Below are positions 21,181 to 31,172 of a stretch of DNA of 64,000 bases, piece by piece (positions within the stretch are counted from its first letter, which is position 1; each line of letters starts with the position of its first letter). This DNA comes from Calditrichota bacterium (GTDB lineage Bacteria > Calditrichota > Calditrichia > Calditrichales > J004). The notes beneath the pieces were generated by a model, which made no database searches, had not been told where the DNA came from, and was given only the letters and a program-made list of their open reading frames with translations. The translations under genes and the position numbers were made by a program. Location: assembly GCA_024277115.1 (NCBI GenBank), contig JAJRVW010000017.1, positions 18,333-82,332 on the forward strand. The letters are read 5' to 3'.

Positions 21181-24099
21181 TTAGTGCACTACAAGTATTT
21201 TAATTATTTTTTGCTCTGTCTTGCTTTCCGAAACCGCCTTTAACTGGCACAAATAAACCCCGGACGCCACATTGCCCACATCCCAAACTACCTCATTGTC
21301 TGTACCCGCTAATCCCGGCCCGGCAAAAGCATCAATCTTTAAGCCCGCCGCGTCAAAAATACGAATCGAGACATCAGCCGCATCATTCAGGAAATAACGA
21401 ATGGTCGTAAAGTCCCCTTCATTGGGATTGGGATAATTAAAAAACCGGTTGCCCGGTATAAGGTTATTCGTGGCCGGGCTAAAACTATACGTTTTATTTA
21501 GATTGGGATTATTGGAAGAATTTAAATTAGCCATACCCCACAAAATTTGGCTTGAACCCGAAGAACCGGGAATTTCCATAACGCTCACCACACCACTGTT
21601 GGAAACGGCAACAAGGTCATAATGATCATCACCATCAAGCTGTGCAATAATGGCCGATTCGGAAAATGTACCACCGGCGGCTAAAGGAAATCCATCAGCC
21701 ACAACACCTTGCATATTATACGCGATAATCTGGCCTTTATTTGAGGTGACAATGATAATCTCTTCACCGCCGCCTGAGAGATCGATTACCATTGGCGTGC
21801 CAACAAGATATTCATCTTCTAAAAATTTTGGCGTTACCGGGAAGTTTTGTAAAAAGCTGCCATTGAGGTTACGCGCTACAAGTTGTTTTTTTGTGTTAAA
21901 AATAATTCGCGGGGCTTCTTCCAAAAAGGCGACCGAGAATGCGGCCATTAGTTTTTCTGTTGTGAAGGCGTTTTTAACATCCCCGTTTGAACCGAGCACC
22001 CAAAACTGTGTGCCATCGCCCGAAAGAGAATCGCTATTGCTGGCAAAAATAATTTCATCCAGGTTGACAGCCGCAACATAATCAAAATCAAAATTGCCCT
22101 TTAAAGCGTCTGTTCCATCCAAAAGCAGGTCCTTCATTGTCCTGATCAACGTTTCTGATCCCTGGTTTTGTCCCCTTAAAGAGAAACGGTTCAACCCATT
22201 ATCGATATAAAAAATCTGTTTCTCACTAATTACCAAAGGCGATTCGGCCAAAGTGATATTTTCGGTTATATCATACAATTTGTGGGCAAGAGAATCCTCA
22301 ACAAGTGTCAGGTCAAACCCATACAAAGTCCGTCCGGACATGGCAAAAAGCAAATCGACTTTGCCATTCTCATTTGTATCGGCCAACGCGATCGAAAGCA
22401 CACCGTCAATATTTTTAGTTACATGGGCTATAATATTTTTTTCCGTGAACAATAATCCCTGGCCTTGTGGGCCAACGGCGCTAATATCACCGGATTCATT
22501 TATTGTAAAAATATAGGGCGTTGTTTTATTTTCCGGGATAGCGCTGATTGTGTACGTGTTTTCACCCGGTTCACTTTTTAACTTTACAGGAAAACCCGGT
22601 TCTAAAAGTTCACGTGAAAAATCAAAAGTCATTATGTCAGATTTATTGGAACTAAAATTAGAAATGGTTATGCCTGTATTGGCATTGTTCAGGTTCGACT
22701 GGGTATTGGGCCGAGTATCGGGCGAGAATTTATTTTGATAAAGTGGCGGCTCTGTGTTTCCCTTAAACCAATAATCAAAAATTGTACCCAGTTCTGATTG
22801 ATATCCGGCCGTAAACAATCCATAAGATTCACCAATATCCTGGCTGCCATCGGCCTCCTCTAAATCTACAGCACGACGGAGAGGATCATCATTAATAATG
22901 TTATTTTTACTTTGGCGGATTACACCCTGGTCGGTGTGCCATATTAATATCCCGCTGCCCGTCAGGCCTATATCGTAATTATCGACAGAAAGAAGCACCC
23001 CGCTGGAATCAGAAAAAACGAGATCATCATTAAAAAAAGTTTTTAAAACTTCCATGTGCCCGGCAATTTCTTCCCGGTCTTTACTTAACTCAAATTGCAG
23101 ACTGTCAATGTTTAGTTTTCCACGGTTGCGGTATTCTATTAAAAAAGATTCATCCTCATTAATAGGAATTTCGATCATTGACGGGATGGCAACGGCCGCG
23201 TCTGATTGAAAGCGGGCAATTTGGATATTTGTTTGCGATGTTTGCAATTGCCCCGGTTTTTCCCATCCCAAAAGCTTACGGCTAAATACCGATGGCGGCG
23301 CCGGAACTAATCCACTTATATTAAAAAGGCCAACATCCATTAAACCAAACCGGCCAATACCCGAGCGCTGCGTAGACGGACTGAACAAATCGTACAAACC
23401 TAAATAGCTACCGATATTTGATACCAACATACCCGTAAGCGCAACCTGCACCCCTTGCTGGTTTTCTGTCTCAGGTAAAATTATTCCCTGGTACACTTTT
23501 TTCGTTCCACCGTCAACATTAATACCATCAAAAGAGGCATCCCAATGTCCTTTTAAAAATTCTGAAGTAATAAAAAGAGAAGGGATATCCTGCGGTGTTT
23601 CATCAAACCCGAGATCGATATCCCGGCCAACGCCTGCATGGAAAATTACAACCAAATCAAAATCGCCAAATTGGAATTCCGGGTCCAAATCTGCAACTTC
23701 GATTGCATCCACAAATAATTGTCCCAAACCTTTATCAATTTCGTCCTGCGTTGTGTTGGGATTATAAAAACTCATCTCATGCGATAATTGATAGGCCCCG
23801 TCTAAGCTTTTCGGAAAAACAGTCCCCGTAATTTCCACCTTACCGTTTGAGACCGAGTTAAAATAATTATGGGCTGCAATAATCTGGTCGTTAAAATAGG
23901 TTCGGTTATGTGGTGCAGGGTCAATGGCAAACAACTCTGTAGTTATGGAGTCTATCATAAAGCTGCCATCACCGGTGGTTAAAGTATTGCTGTCTTTTTT
24001 AAACTCAACCCGGATTGCAGCTATGTTTATGGTTTGGTAAGCAAAAAGGTTTAATACAAACAGGGCAGTAAAAATGATGGAAAAAAGAAATCGGTTCAT
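21181..24099 (-). CDS. M6-like peptidase-fold protein lacking HExxH, with C-terminal T9SS-type sorting domain
   Basis: GMLVSNIGSYLGLYDLF...GIGRFGLMDVG...LLGWEKPG aligns by eye to the M6 core; C-terminus FNYPNPNEGDFTTIRYFL...GVYLCQLKA. Confidence 0.7.
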   Translation of the reverse strand: MNRFLFSIIFTALFVLNLFAYQTINIAAIRVEFKKDSNTLTTGDGSFMIDSITTELFAIDPAPHNRTYFNDQIIAAHNYFNSVSNGKVEITGTVFPKSLDGAYQLSHEMSFYNPNTTQDEIDKGLGQLFVDAIEVADLDPEFQFGDFDLVVIFHAGVGRDIDLGFDETPQDIPSLFITSEFLKGHWDASFDGINVDGGTKKVYQGIILPETENQQGVQVALTGMLVSNIGSYLGLYDLFSPSTQRSGIGRFGLMDVGLFNISGLVPAPPSVFSRKLLGWEKPGQLQTSQTNIQIARFQSDAAVAIPSMIEIPINEDESFLIEYRNRGKLNIDSLQFELSKDREEIAGHMEVLKTFFNDDLVFSDSSGVLLSVDNYDIGLTGSGILIWHTDQGVIRQSKNNIINDDPLRRAVDLEEADGSQDIGESYGLFTAGYQSELGTIFDYWFKGNTEPPLYQNKFSPDTRPNTQSNLNNANTGITISNFSSNKSDIMTFDFSRELLEPGFPVKLKSEPGENTYTISAIPENKTTPYIFTINESGDISAVGPQGQGLLFTEKNIIAHVTKNIDGVLSIALADTNENGKVDLLFAMSGRTLYGFDLTLVEDSLAHKLYDITENITLAESPLVISEKQIFYIDNGLNRFSLRGQNQGSETLIRTMKDLLLDGTDALKGNFDFDYVAAVNLDEIIFASNSDSLSGDGTQFWVLGSNGDVKNAFTTEKLMAAFSVAFLEEAPRIIFNTKKQLVARNLNGSFLQNFPVTPKFLEDEYLVGTPMVIDLSGGGEEIIIVTSNKGQIIAYNMQGVVADGFPLAAGGTFSESAIIAQLDGDDHYDLVAVSNSGVVSVMEIPGSSGSSQILWGMANLNSSNNPNLNKTYSFSPATNNLIPGNRFFNYPNPNEGDFTTIRYFLNDAADVSIRIFDAAGLKIDAFAGPGLAGTDNEVVWDVGNVASGVYLCQLKAVSESKTEQKIIKILVVH

Positions 24100-24153
24100 A
24101 GGAATTATTCAATCAGGTATAAAAGCAGTACACATACTTTTAATAATTAGAAA

Positions 24154-24183
24154 ACAATGCCATCATTTGTGATGATGGCATTG
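24154..24183 (-). terminator. Terminator downstream of the porV-like gene
   Basis: CAATGCCATCATTTGTGATGATGGCATTG hairpin followed by a T-rich tract on the minus strand. Confidence 0.75.
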
Positions 24184-24195
24184 TAACGGTACAAG

Positions 24196-25290
24196 TTAGA
24201 ATTTAACAGAGAGAGAGTAACGCATTGTTTCTGCCAACGGACTTTCTTCATTTGCAGAAATATAGCCAAAATCAAAACCAAAAATATCAACTTGCAGGCC
24301 AAAGCCAACAGTTAAAAATTTTCTATTTCCAAAATCACGGTCTTCATTAAAATAACCACCGCGAATAGCAAACAAATTTGCATACCAATATTCAAAACCG
24401 ATCGCATGTGTAAAGCTCTTTAATCGATTTGATAAATCACCCTTAACCCAACTGGAATAAAAAGTTGCCGTAACAAAATCATCGGCTTTAGTCCCAACAC
24501 GACGGATGAGCATACGCGTTGTTTCGTAAGTAACAACTAAACTGTTATATTCATCGTCAAAAGCTTTATAGGCAAAACCCATACGCAATGTTGTGGGCAG
24601 TGGATCGGCCTGGTCTTTATCGATATAAGTGATTGCTGGGCCAAAGTTTGACAATGATGCGCCAAGACGGAAGCGGTTATCAAAAATATCATACGCTGGT
24701 TCCCACATCACGCCGACATCAATTGCGACGGCCGTTGCCTGGCCATTGCCACTTTCCCGCCCCACTTTTACAGTAATCGGCGAAAGCTCACTGCGTACCA
24801 GTTTTGCATTTACACCAATACCCAGGTTTTCTTGCAACTTGGTCGAATAGGAAAGCGTTATGGCATATTCCTGTGAGTTAAATGTACCCAGAACATCGCC
24901 ATTTGTATTGGTTTGAACGTTTTCGCCCAAATTTAAAAATGTGATACTACCCGCAAGCATCCCAACATCTTCTATATAATAACGAGCGGCGAGATAATCA
25001 TAAAACAGGTCGCTAAAATTAAATTGAGGCAACCACTGTGTATGCATAAATGATGCTTCGCCTAAATTATCTTTTTCTGGGTCTTCGTATTGAAATGCAA
25101 GCCCGGCTGGGTTCCAAAACACCGCCGTGGCATCATTGGCAATCGCTACGCCACTCTCGCCCATACCGCCGGCTTTTGCACCCGGTGCAATCATTAAAAA
25201 TGGTACCGCCGATGTGCCGGCACCTTGAGCCAAAAGTGTATTATTCATAAAAAACAACACGATTGCGCAAAAACTAAATATTTTCTTCAT
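24196..25290 (-). CDS. PorV/PorQ family outer-membrane protein
   Basis: AGTSAVPFLMIAPGAKAGGMGESGVAIANDATAVFWNPAGLA signature. ATG at 25290 with AGGAGG upstream is preferred over the TTG at 25308. Confidence 0.85.
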   Translation of the reverse strand: MKKIFSFCAIVLFFMNNTLLAQGAGTSAVPFLMIAPGAKAGGMGESGVAIANDATAVFWNPAGLAFQYEDPEKDNLGEASFMHTQWLPQFNFSDLFYDYLAARYYIEDVGMLAGSITFLNLGENVQTNTNGDVLGTFNSQEYAITLSYSTKLQENLGIGVNAKLVRSELSPITVKVGRESGNGQATAVAIDVGVMWEPAYDIFDNRFRLGASLSNFGPAITYIDKDQADPLPTTLRMGFAYKAFDDEYNSLVVTYETTRMLIRRVGTKADDFVTATFYSSWVKGDLSNRLKSFTHAIGFEYWYANLFAIRGGYFNEDRDFGNRKFLTVGFGLQVDIFGFDFGYISANEESPLAETMRYSLSVKF

Positions 25291-25306
25291 TGTATTCCTC
25301 CTAAAC

Positions 25307-25351
25307 AAAAAAACCGATTAAATGGAAAATTACCTTTCCACTTAACCGGTT
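25307..25351 (-). terminator. Intrinsic terminator/attenuator immediately upstream of the porV-like Shine-Dalgarno
   Basis: 17-bp stem AACCGGUUAAGUGGAAA/UUUCCAUUUAAUCGGUU, fully paired with two G-U wobbles on the minus-strand RNA, then U7, then AGGAGG. Confidence 0.75.
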
Positions 25352-25600
25352 CATAAAATTCACTTAATTAAGCAGTTTGATAAAGGCAGATCAATTCCTG
25401 ATATATAAAATTACATTGTTAGATGTATTTAGATCCCTTAGCAAACTGCTTATACGCAAACTCTCCTATTTATAAAAGTGTGGCCTAATTTAATTTTCAT
25501 GAGCCCTTAAGTCAAGAGAAATAAAAATACATCATATATTTTATCTTATCAAAAATATATTACATAATAATTAACTCAATATAACTTTTCTAATAGACTA

Positions 25601-26002
25601 TTAAAAAAACGGCTTTAATTTTTCAACCAGTGCACGCGGGGGCCGAATTGCCTTGTTTTCTTTGTTCATAAAAGTATGAACAGAGCTTCCCGTACAGATT
25701 AACTCGTCTTGCGCATTGTATACTTCGTACTCAAAAAATTGTTTAGCGGTTGGCATCCTTGGGATTATTGTTTTCAATTTTAAACATTCATCAAAAACAG
25801 CGTACTTTAAAAATTTTGCATGTACTTCCAACACAGGGATCAGGAAGCCTTCTTTTTCCAGATCGGCATAAGGGAAGCCAAGCTTTTTCAACAGTTGGAT
25901 CCGCCCGTGCTCAAACCAAATTATGTAGTTAGAATGATGCGCAAACTGCATTTGATCTGTTTCGGCATAACGGACAAGAATCTCAACGGTTTGTTCTATC
26001 AT
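25601..26002 (-). CDS. Acyl-CoA thioesterase (YbgC/FadM-like hotdog)
   Basis: [44 protein letters not shown]. Confidence 0.88.
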   Translation of the reverse strand: MIEQTVEILVRYAETDQMQFAHHSNYIIWFEHGRIQLLKKLGFPYADLEKEGFLIPVLEVHAKFLKYAVFDECLKLKTIIPRMPTAKQFFEYEVYNAQDELICTGSSVHTFMNKENKAIRPPRALVEKLKPFF

Positions 26003-26967
26003 TCTTCCCAGGCACCCATTTTATCAAATTTTTCCAAACGCTGTGCGATAAGTTTATCGCTCGGGATTTTTTCTAATTCCTGCAAATGTTTTATGATCGA
26101 TTTTTTAACTGCTTTTGCCGCAGATTGCAGATCATTATGTGCCCCGCCTTGCGGTTCTTTTATTACTTCATCTACAATTTCCAAATCGACCAAATCCGGC
26201 GCCGTAACTTTCATCGATTCTGCTGCCTCGGGCGCTTTTGCCGAGTCACGCCATAAAATTGCAGCACATCCTTCGGGGCTGATTACAGAATACCAGGCAT
26301 TCTCCATCATTAAAATCCGGTCGCCCACACCAATACCCAATGCACCACCTGATGCACCTTCGCCAATTATAACACAAATAATAGGAACGGGCAAGCGTGA
26401 CATCTCAAATAAATTTTTTGCTATTGCCTCGGCCTGCCCACGTTCCTCGGCACCCAGCCCGGGATATGCACCAGGCGTATCAATTAAGGTGATGATCGGT
26501 TTTCCAAATTTGGCTGCAAGTTGCATAACACGCAAAGCTTTGCGATAGCCTTCGGGGTTAGACATTCCAAAATTGCGCAGGATATTACTTTTTGTATCAC
26601 GTCCCTTTTGCTGGCCTAAAATCACAACAGAATATTTATCAATTTTTGCAAGACCTGTAATAAGGGCTTTATCATCCGAATAATAGCGGTCGCCATGGAG
26701 CTCTTCAAAATAATCGGTTATCTCGCTAATGTAATCTAACGTATAGGGTCTTTGAGGATGACGGGCAAGTTGTACCTTTTGCCACCGTGTGAGGTTTGAA
26801 TAGACCTGTTTCCGTAAATCAGCTGTTTTTTCTTCCAGGCGCTCAATATCTTCGGCCATATCAACTCCAGAAGAAAGGGCGTATTCTTTCATTTCTTTTA
26901 CTTTTTCTTCCAGTTCAACAACAGGCTTTTCAAATTCCAATACAAACTTTGACGTGTTATTTGCCAT
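25999..26967 (-). CDS. accA: Acetyl-CoA carboxylase carboxyltransferase subunit alpha
   Basis: ELEEKVKEM...[12 protein letters not shown]...LHGDR...[25 protein letters not shown]...[22 protein letters not shown]. Confidence 0.96.
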   Translation of the reverse strand: MANNTSKFVLEFEKPVVELEEKVKEMKEYALSSGVDMAEDIERLEEKTADLRKQVYSNLTRWQKVQLARHPQRPYTLDYISEITDYFEELHGDRYYSDDKALITGLAKIDKYSVVILGQQKGRDTKSNILRNFGMSNPEGYRKALRVMQLAAKFGKPIITLIDTPGAYPGLGAEERGQAEAIAKNLFEMSRLPVPIICVIIGEGASGGALGIGVGDRILMMENAWYSVISPEGCAAILWRDSAKAPEAAESMKVTAPDLVDLEIVDEVIKEPQGGAHNDLQSAAKAVKKSIIKHLQELEKIPSDKLIAQRLEKFDKMGAWEE

Positions 26968-26978
26968 AATAATGACCC

Positions 26979-27704
26979 TTATATTTTCCCAAACAGACTA
27001 GTAAATCGTAATTTCCAAACCAAAAATAAGGCTTCCCACATAATTGATTTGGAAAGCTTGGATACACCTGCAACACGGTCTATAAAAATAATTGGAATTT
27101 CTTTCAAGCGAAAACCCTTCTTCCAGGCTTTAAAACTCAGCTCGATCTGAAAAGCATAACCATTGGATTTAACTTTACTAAAATCAATACTTTCTAAAAC
27201 TTCGCGCCTAAAACATTTAAAACCACCAGTGGCATCTTGCACGGGCAAACCCGTTGCAAGCCGCGAATACATGTTTGCAAAATAACTAAGCAATAATCTG
27301 TATAAGGGCCAGTTTACAACATTTACGCCTTTGATATAACGGGAGCCGAGAACAAGGTCATATTCTTCGATTGCATTAAGAAAATTGGGGATCTCTTTTG
27401 GATCATGCGAAAAATCCGCATCCATCTCAAAAATAAAATCGTACCCTTTTCCCAGCCCGTATTTAAAACCGGCAAGATATGCACTGCCCAGCCCCATTTT
27501 CCCTGGTCGTTCCAAGATATGGATTTGATTATTTTCTTTTTGTATTTCTTTAATAAGGGTGGCTGTACCATCCGGAGAGTTGTCGTCAACAAACAGGATG
27601 TGTACATCTTTTTGATAATGGTGAATATCTGTAACAAGCTTTTTTACATTATCACTTTCATTATATGTAGGCACAATTATCAGGGCTTTGGAAGCATCAA
27701 CCAT
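26979..27704 (-). CDS. Polyprenol-phosphate mannosyltransferase-like GT2
   Basis: [54 protein letters not shown]. Confidence 0.9.
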   Translation of the reverse strand: MVDASKALIIVPTYNESDNVKKLVTDIHHYQKDVHILFVDDNSPDGTATLIKEIQKENNQIHILERPGKMGLGSAYLAGFKYGLGKGYDFIFEMDADFSHDPKEIPNFLNAIEEYDLVLGSRYIKGVNVVNWPLYRLLLSYFANMYSRLATGLPVQDATGGFKCFRREVLESIDFSKVKSNGYAFQIELSFKAWKKGFRLKEIPIIFIDRVAGVSKLSKSIMWEALFLVWKLRFTSLFGKI

Positions 27705-28599
27705 TATTTTTACTCAACTTAGATTTTAATTTTTTTAAACCGGTCTCAACATCCGATGGCTGCCAATCAATCCGGTTTGTCAATTTATCAATATTAAAAG
27801 AAGAATCCATCGGGCGTGGCGCAAGTTGTTTTAAATCCGCGGTAACAATTTTTTCAATCAGGGATTCATCCAAGTCAAATCGCCCTGCGATCTTCTTTGC
27901 AAAATTGTATCGATTTATGATTTGTGAGCCCGCGATATGAAACAAGCCAAATTCTTCTCGTTCCAGCAAGCGGAAGATACTCTCGCTTAGATCATCAATA
28001 TAAGTAGGGTTACCAATTTGATCTGTTACTACTTTTATATTTTGTTTTTTTGAGAGACGGCTTATTACCCATGTTGCAAAATTTAATTTAACCTTATTGC
28101 CGAAGCCATACAATACCTGTGTACGCGCGATGATATATTCTAAATTGCTTGCAGCGATTATATTTTCCGCTGCCATTTTACTACGGGCATAATTGCCGAG
28201 GGGGTTAACCGGATCCTGCTCGGTATAACTGCCCTGCTGTCCGTCAAACACATAATCTGAAGAAATGTGAACTAAAATAGGATTAAATGTTGTGGCAATA
28301 TCAATAATATTTTCAACAGCGCGTACATTTGTGTTCCAACAAAGTTCTTTATCTTTTTCACTGCCGTCTACATTGGTGTAAGCAGCGGCATTAATAATAA
28401 TATCGGGTGATTCGGCGATTAAAAACTCATTTATTTGCACTCTGTTCACCATGTCAATTTGGTGATACGGCACGCCTTCAACACTATTTAGGCTTGTTCC
28501 GCCCAGTGAGGCCGCCACGACCTGATAATCTGTGTTGAAACGATTAACAAGACTTTGCCCCAACAGGCCGTTCGAACCAAATATTACAATTTTTTTCAT
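27697..28599 (-). CDS. rfbD: dTDP-4-dehydrorhamnose reductase family protein
   Basis: IFGSNGLLGQSLV; SSDYVFDG; NPLGNYARSKMAAE. Confidence 0.88.
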   Translation of the reverse strand: MKKIVIFGSNGLLGQSLVNRFNTDYQVVAASLGGTSLNSVEGVPYHQIDMVNRVQINEFLIAESPDIIINAAAYTNVDGSEKDKELCWNTNVRAVENIIDIATTFNPILVHISSDYVFDGQQGSYTEQDPVNPLGNYARSKMAAENIIAASNLEYIIARTQVLYGFGNKVKLNFATWVISRLSKKQNIKVVTDQIGNPTYIDDLSESIFRLLEREEFGLFHIAGSQIINRYNFAKKIAGRFDLDESLIEKIVTADLKQLAPRPMDSSFNIDKLTNRIDWQPSDVETGLKKLKSKLSKNNG

Positions 28600-28670
28600 T
28601 TCATATTAACCCGATAAAATCCTTTTAAAGAAGAGTAAGTTACTTAAATCATAACTTTCGTGCAAACCAG

Positions 28671-29129
28671 TTAAAGCCTGCTTCCTTCTTTTTTAAAGGC
28701 CGCTAATTTTTGCCATACATTATCATTTTCCAGTGCTAAAATCTGTGCAGAAAACACTGCGGCATTACGCATCCCCGCCTTGCCAACCGCAAAAGTGGCC
28801 ACCGGCACGCCGGCTGGCATCTGCACTGTTGAGAGCAATGCATCCATACCATCTAAAATACCACCGGGCAACGGCACACCTAAAACGGGCAATGTGGTAT
28901 GGGCGGCCACTGCCCCGGCCAAATGTGCGGCCATGCCTGCAGCGGCAATGATAACTTTATAACCGTTCTCTTTTGCCCGGTTGCAAAATTGGGCCACATC
29001 CGCTGGGTTTCTATGCGCAGAACTGATACGGACCTCATACTCAAGATCAAAATACCGAAAATATTTTTCCGCTGCTTCAACAAACGGCAGGTCGCTTTTA
29101 CTGCCTAACAGGATGGCAACTTGAGCCAT
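28671..29129 (-). CDS. purE: N5-carboxyaminoimidazole ribonucleotide mutase
   Basis: [53 protein letters not shown]. Confidence 0.95.
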   Translation of the reverse strand: MAQVAILLGSKSDLPFVEAAEKYFRYFDLEYEVRISSAHRNPADVAQFCNRAKENGYKVIIAAAGMAAHLAGAVAAHTTLPVLGVPLPGGILDGMDALLSTVQMPAGVPVATFAVGKAGMRNAAVFSAQILALENDNVWQKLAAFKKEGSRL

Positions 29130-29131
29130 TT

Positions 29132-30205
29132 CTATTCCTTTACTTTATTTTTATCTACAAAACTGAACGTACGCGCAATTACCTCGAGCTGATCTAAATA
29201 AGGCTTTTTATTTTTTGATGGGGCCATGACGGCGATATCTACAAAATAGTAGCTATTCTCTTTTTCATTTGGAATAATATACGTCCTAAAAGGGCCGCCA
29301 ACTATGAGCGAATCATTTTTCCAGGTACCGGCCAACTTATAGGTTGGCTTACCCTGAAATGAGACAATCTCAAGATGGGTTTCATTTTCCACAACTACAT
29401 CGCCGCTATAATATTTACGGGCCATCTGGTTGCGAAGTGTGGCTAAAGAATCGAAAGAAATTATGGCGCTATCCCCTTGCACGCGCCAAATGGAGAGCCA
29501 GCGATCGGGGTCTACCCTGCGCAGCCAGGTATACTTCTCTTCCGTGTTTTGCGTTGCCAAAAAATAATCGTGCTGTACGCGCACTTTATAGCCAAAGTTG
29601 TTGGCAAGATAGGCTTCCTGATCCTTTTGCTCTTCCTGATCGAACATTTCCTTCTCAAGACGTGCAAAGTATTTTTTACTAAATTGTTTGAAGATTGCGC
29701 CTTTTAAACTGGAAAAATTTTTCTTGAAGGAGGCAACATCCCGCCCAACCATAAACAGGCTAAACTGCCCATGGGAAAACAAGTCATCTTTAAAAAAATA
29801 AAAATTCTTGTCATCTTTCACATCTTGCATAAACTGTGGCGGAATACTTTTTTTGAGATATTCATTAACCATACCCGCCTCGGTGGTGCCAATAAAAAAT
29901 AAATTTTTTCGTCTTTTAAGCGTATTTAATTGTGAGATGGGATGCCAGGAAAGATAGTAACTTTTTTCCAGACGCGGTGTGCGTACATAGGCGCTAAAGG
30001 TCTCTTCGACATCATCTTTTACCTTTTGCCACAAAAGTGAATCGGCAAAGACAATCACCTCTTGCTGTAAACCAAGCGATGTTGGTTTATAATCACAGGA
30101 TGCACTATAAAGGAGAATCATAAAAAGGGATAAAATTACTGCCGATTTATAAAAACCGGATAAGCCTAATAGCGCTTTTTGGGGAAGATTATAGATTTCT
30201 TTCAA
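29132..30205 (-). CDS. DUF4837-like lipoprotein
   Basis: LYSASCDYKP lipobox-like; VIVFADSLLWQKVKDDVEETFSAYVRTPRLEKSYYLSWHPI. Confidence 0.65.
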   Translation of the reverse strand: MKEIYNLPQKALLGLSGFYKSAVILSLFMILLYSASCDYKPTSLGLQQEVIVFADSLLWQKVKDDVEETFSAYVRTPRLEKSYYLSWHPISQLNTLKRRKNLFFIGTTEAGMVNEYLKKSIPPQFMQDVKDDKNFYFFKDDLFSHGQFSLFMVGRDVASFKKNFSSLKGAIFKQFSKKYFARLEKEMFDQEEQKDQEAYLANNFGYKVRVQHDYFLATQNTEEKYTWLRRVDPDRWLSIWRVQGDSAIISFDSLATLRNQMARKYYSGDVVVENETHLEIVSFQGKPTYKLAGTWKNDSLIVGGPFRTYIIPNEKENSYYFVDIAVMAPSKNKKPYLDQLEVIARTFSFVDKNKVKE

Positions 30206-31172
30206 TGGCTTTCACCTCATCAATTTTTGTACGGTTTCGTTGTGTTAAAAAAAGAACTCCGCCCCATACCGATATAAACATGGGGATTAATACATTCATC
30301 ACCGAAAGGGAAATAGCCGCAGCGCTCGAAACTTTTACTGCTGCCAAAAAGAATACAAATCCATATTCACGCACACCAACCCCGTTTATGGATGGCAGCA
30401 TGGTTATAATAAAAGTGACCGGTACAACAAGGAACAAATAAATCAGGTCAACATCAATATTTAATGCAAGTACAACAAAATAATTTAAAAAAACTATAGC
30501 TATTTGTGAAAAAAGAGATAGGACAAATACCCAAATAAAAACTTCTTTTTTCTCTTTTAAAATATGAATCGACTCGATCAGCTTATTAATTTTTTCCCCG
30601 ATATTCAAGATGGATAATTTATCAAATACTTTTAGAAAAAACTCAAAAGGACGGTCGCGTGTGATCAGGATAAAAAATATAACAATCAGGCCAAAAAGTG
30701 CGATGGATGTATATAAAATCCGGTCATCTTCAAAATATTGCGAAACATAATACAGAGATGTTATTGCCAAAAACAAGGTTGAGGCAATCCCAAGTACCCG
30801 TTCCAGGATAACACTTGCAAAACCTGCGGTACGGTCGTCCGACTCTCCCACAACTTTATAAATACGGATTATATCACCGCCGATACTTGACGGCAGAAAA
30901 TTATTAAAAAACAAGCCAACCAAATAAAAACCGAACAATTGGGAAAGCCGGAATTTTAAATTATAACTTTTAAGGATTATCTGCCAGCGCATGGCCATCA
31001 ACCCAATACTGGACAGGTAAGCCAGCAAGGCCAAAAATATAAATGTTAAACCATCGGCACGGTACACATTTCCGAACACTAAGGCGATTTGCTTGTGATC
31101 TGCAGAAACAATCAAATAACTAAATAAACCGATTGAGATAAGTGCTTTGGCAATTGTCTTTAAATGTCGCAT
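30189..31172 (-). CDS. Lysylphosphatidylglycerol synthase TM-region (UPF0104/YbhN-like) membrane protein
   Basis: Multi-TM; FGFYLVGLFFNNFLPSSIGGDIIRIY. Confidence 0.85.
   Translation of the reverse strand: MRHLKTIAKALISIGLFSYLIVSADHKQIALVFGNVYRADGLTFIFLALLAYLSSIGLMAMRWQIILKSYNLKFRLSQLFGFYLVGLFFNNFLPSSIGGDIIRIYKVVGESDDRTAGFASVILERVLGIASTLFLAITSLYYVSQYFEDDRILYTSIALFGLIVIFFILITRDRPFEFFLKVFDKLSILNIGEKINKLIESIHILKEKKEVFIWVFVLSLFSQIAIVFLNYFVVLALNIDVDLIYLFLVVPVTFIITMLPSINGVGVREYGFVFFLAAVKVSSAAAISLSVMNVLIPMFISVWGGVLFLTQRNRTKIDEVKAIERNL

Noticed and set aside
25820-26548. 242-aa plus-strand ORF
   Set aside because: Antisense to accA and the thioesterase gene; shadow ORF.
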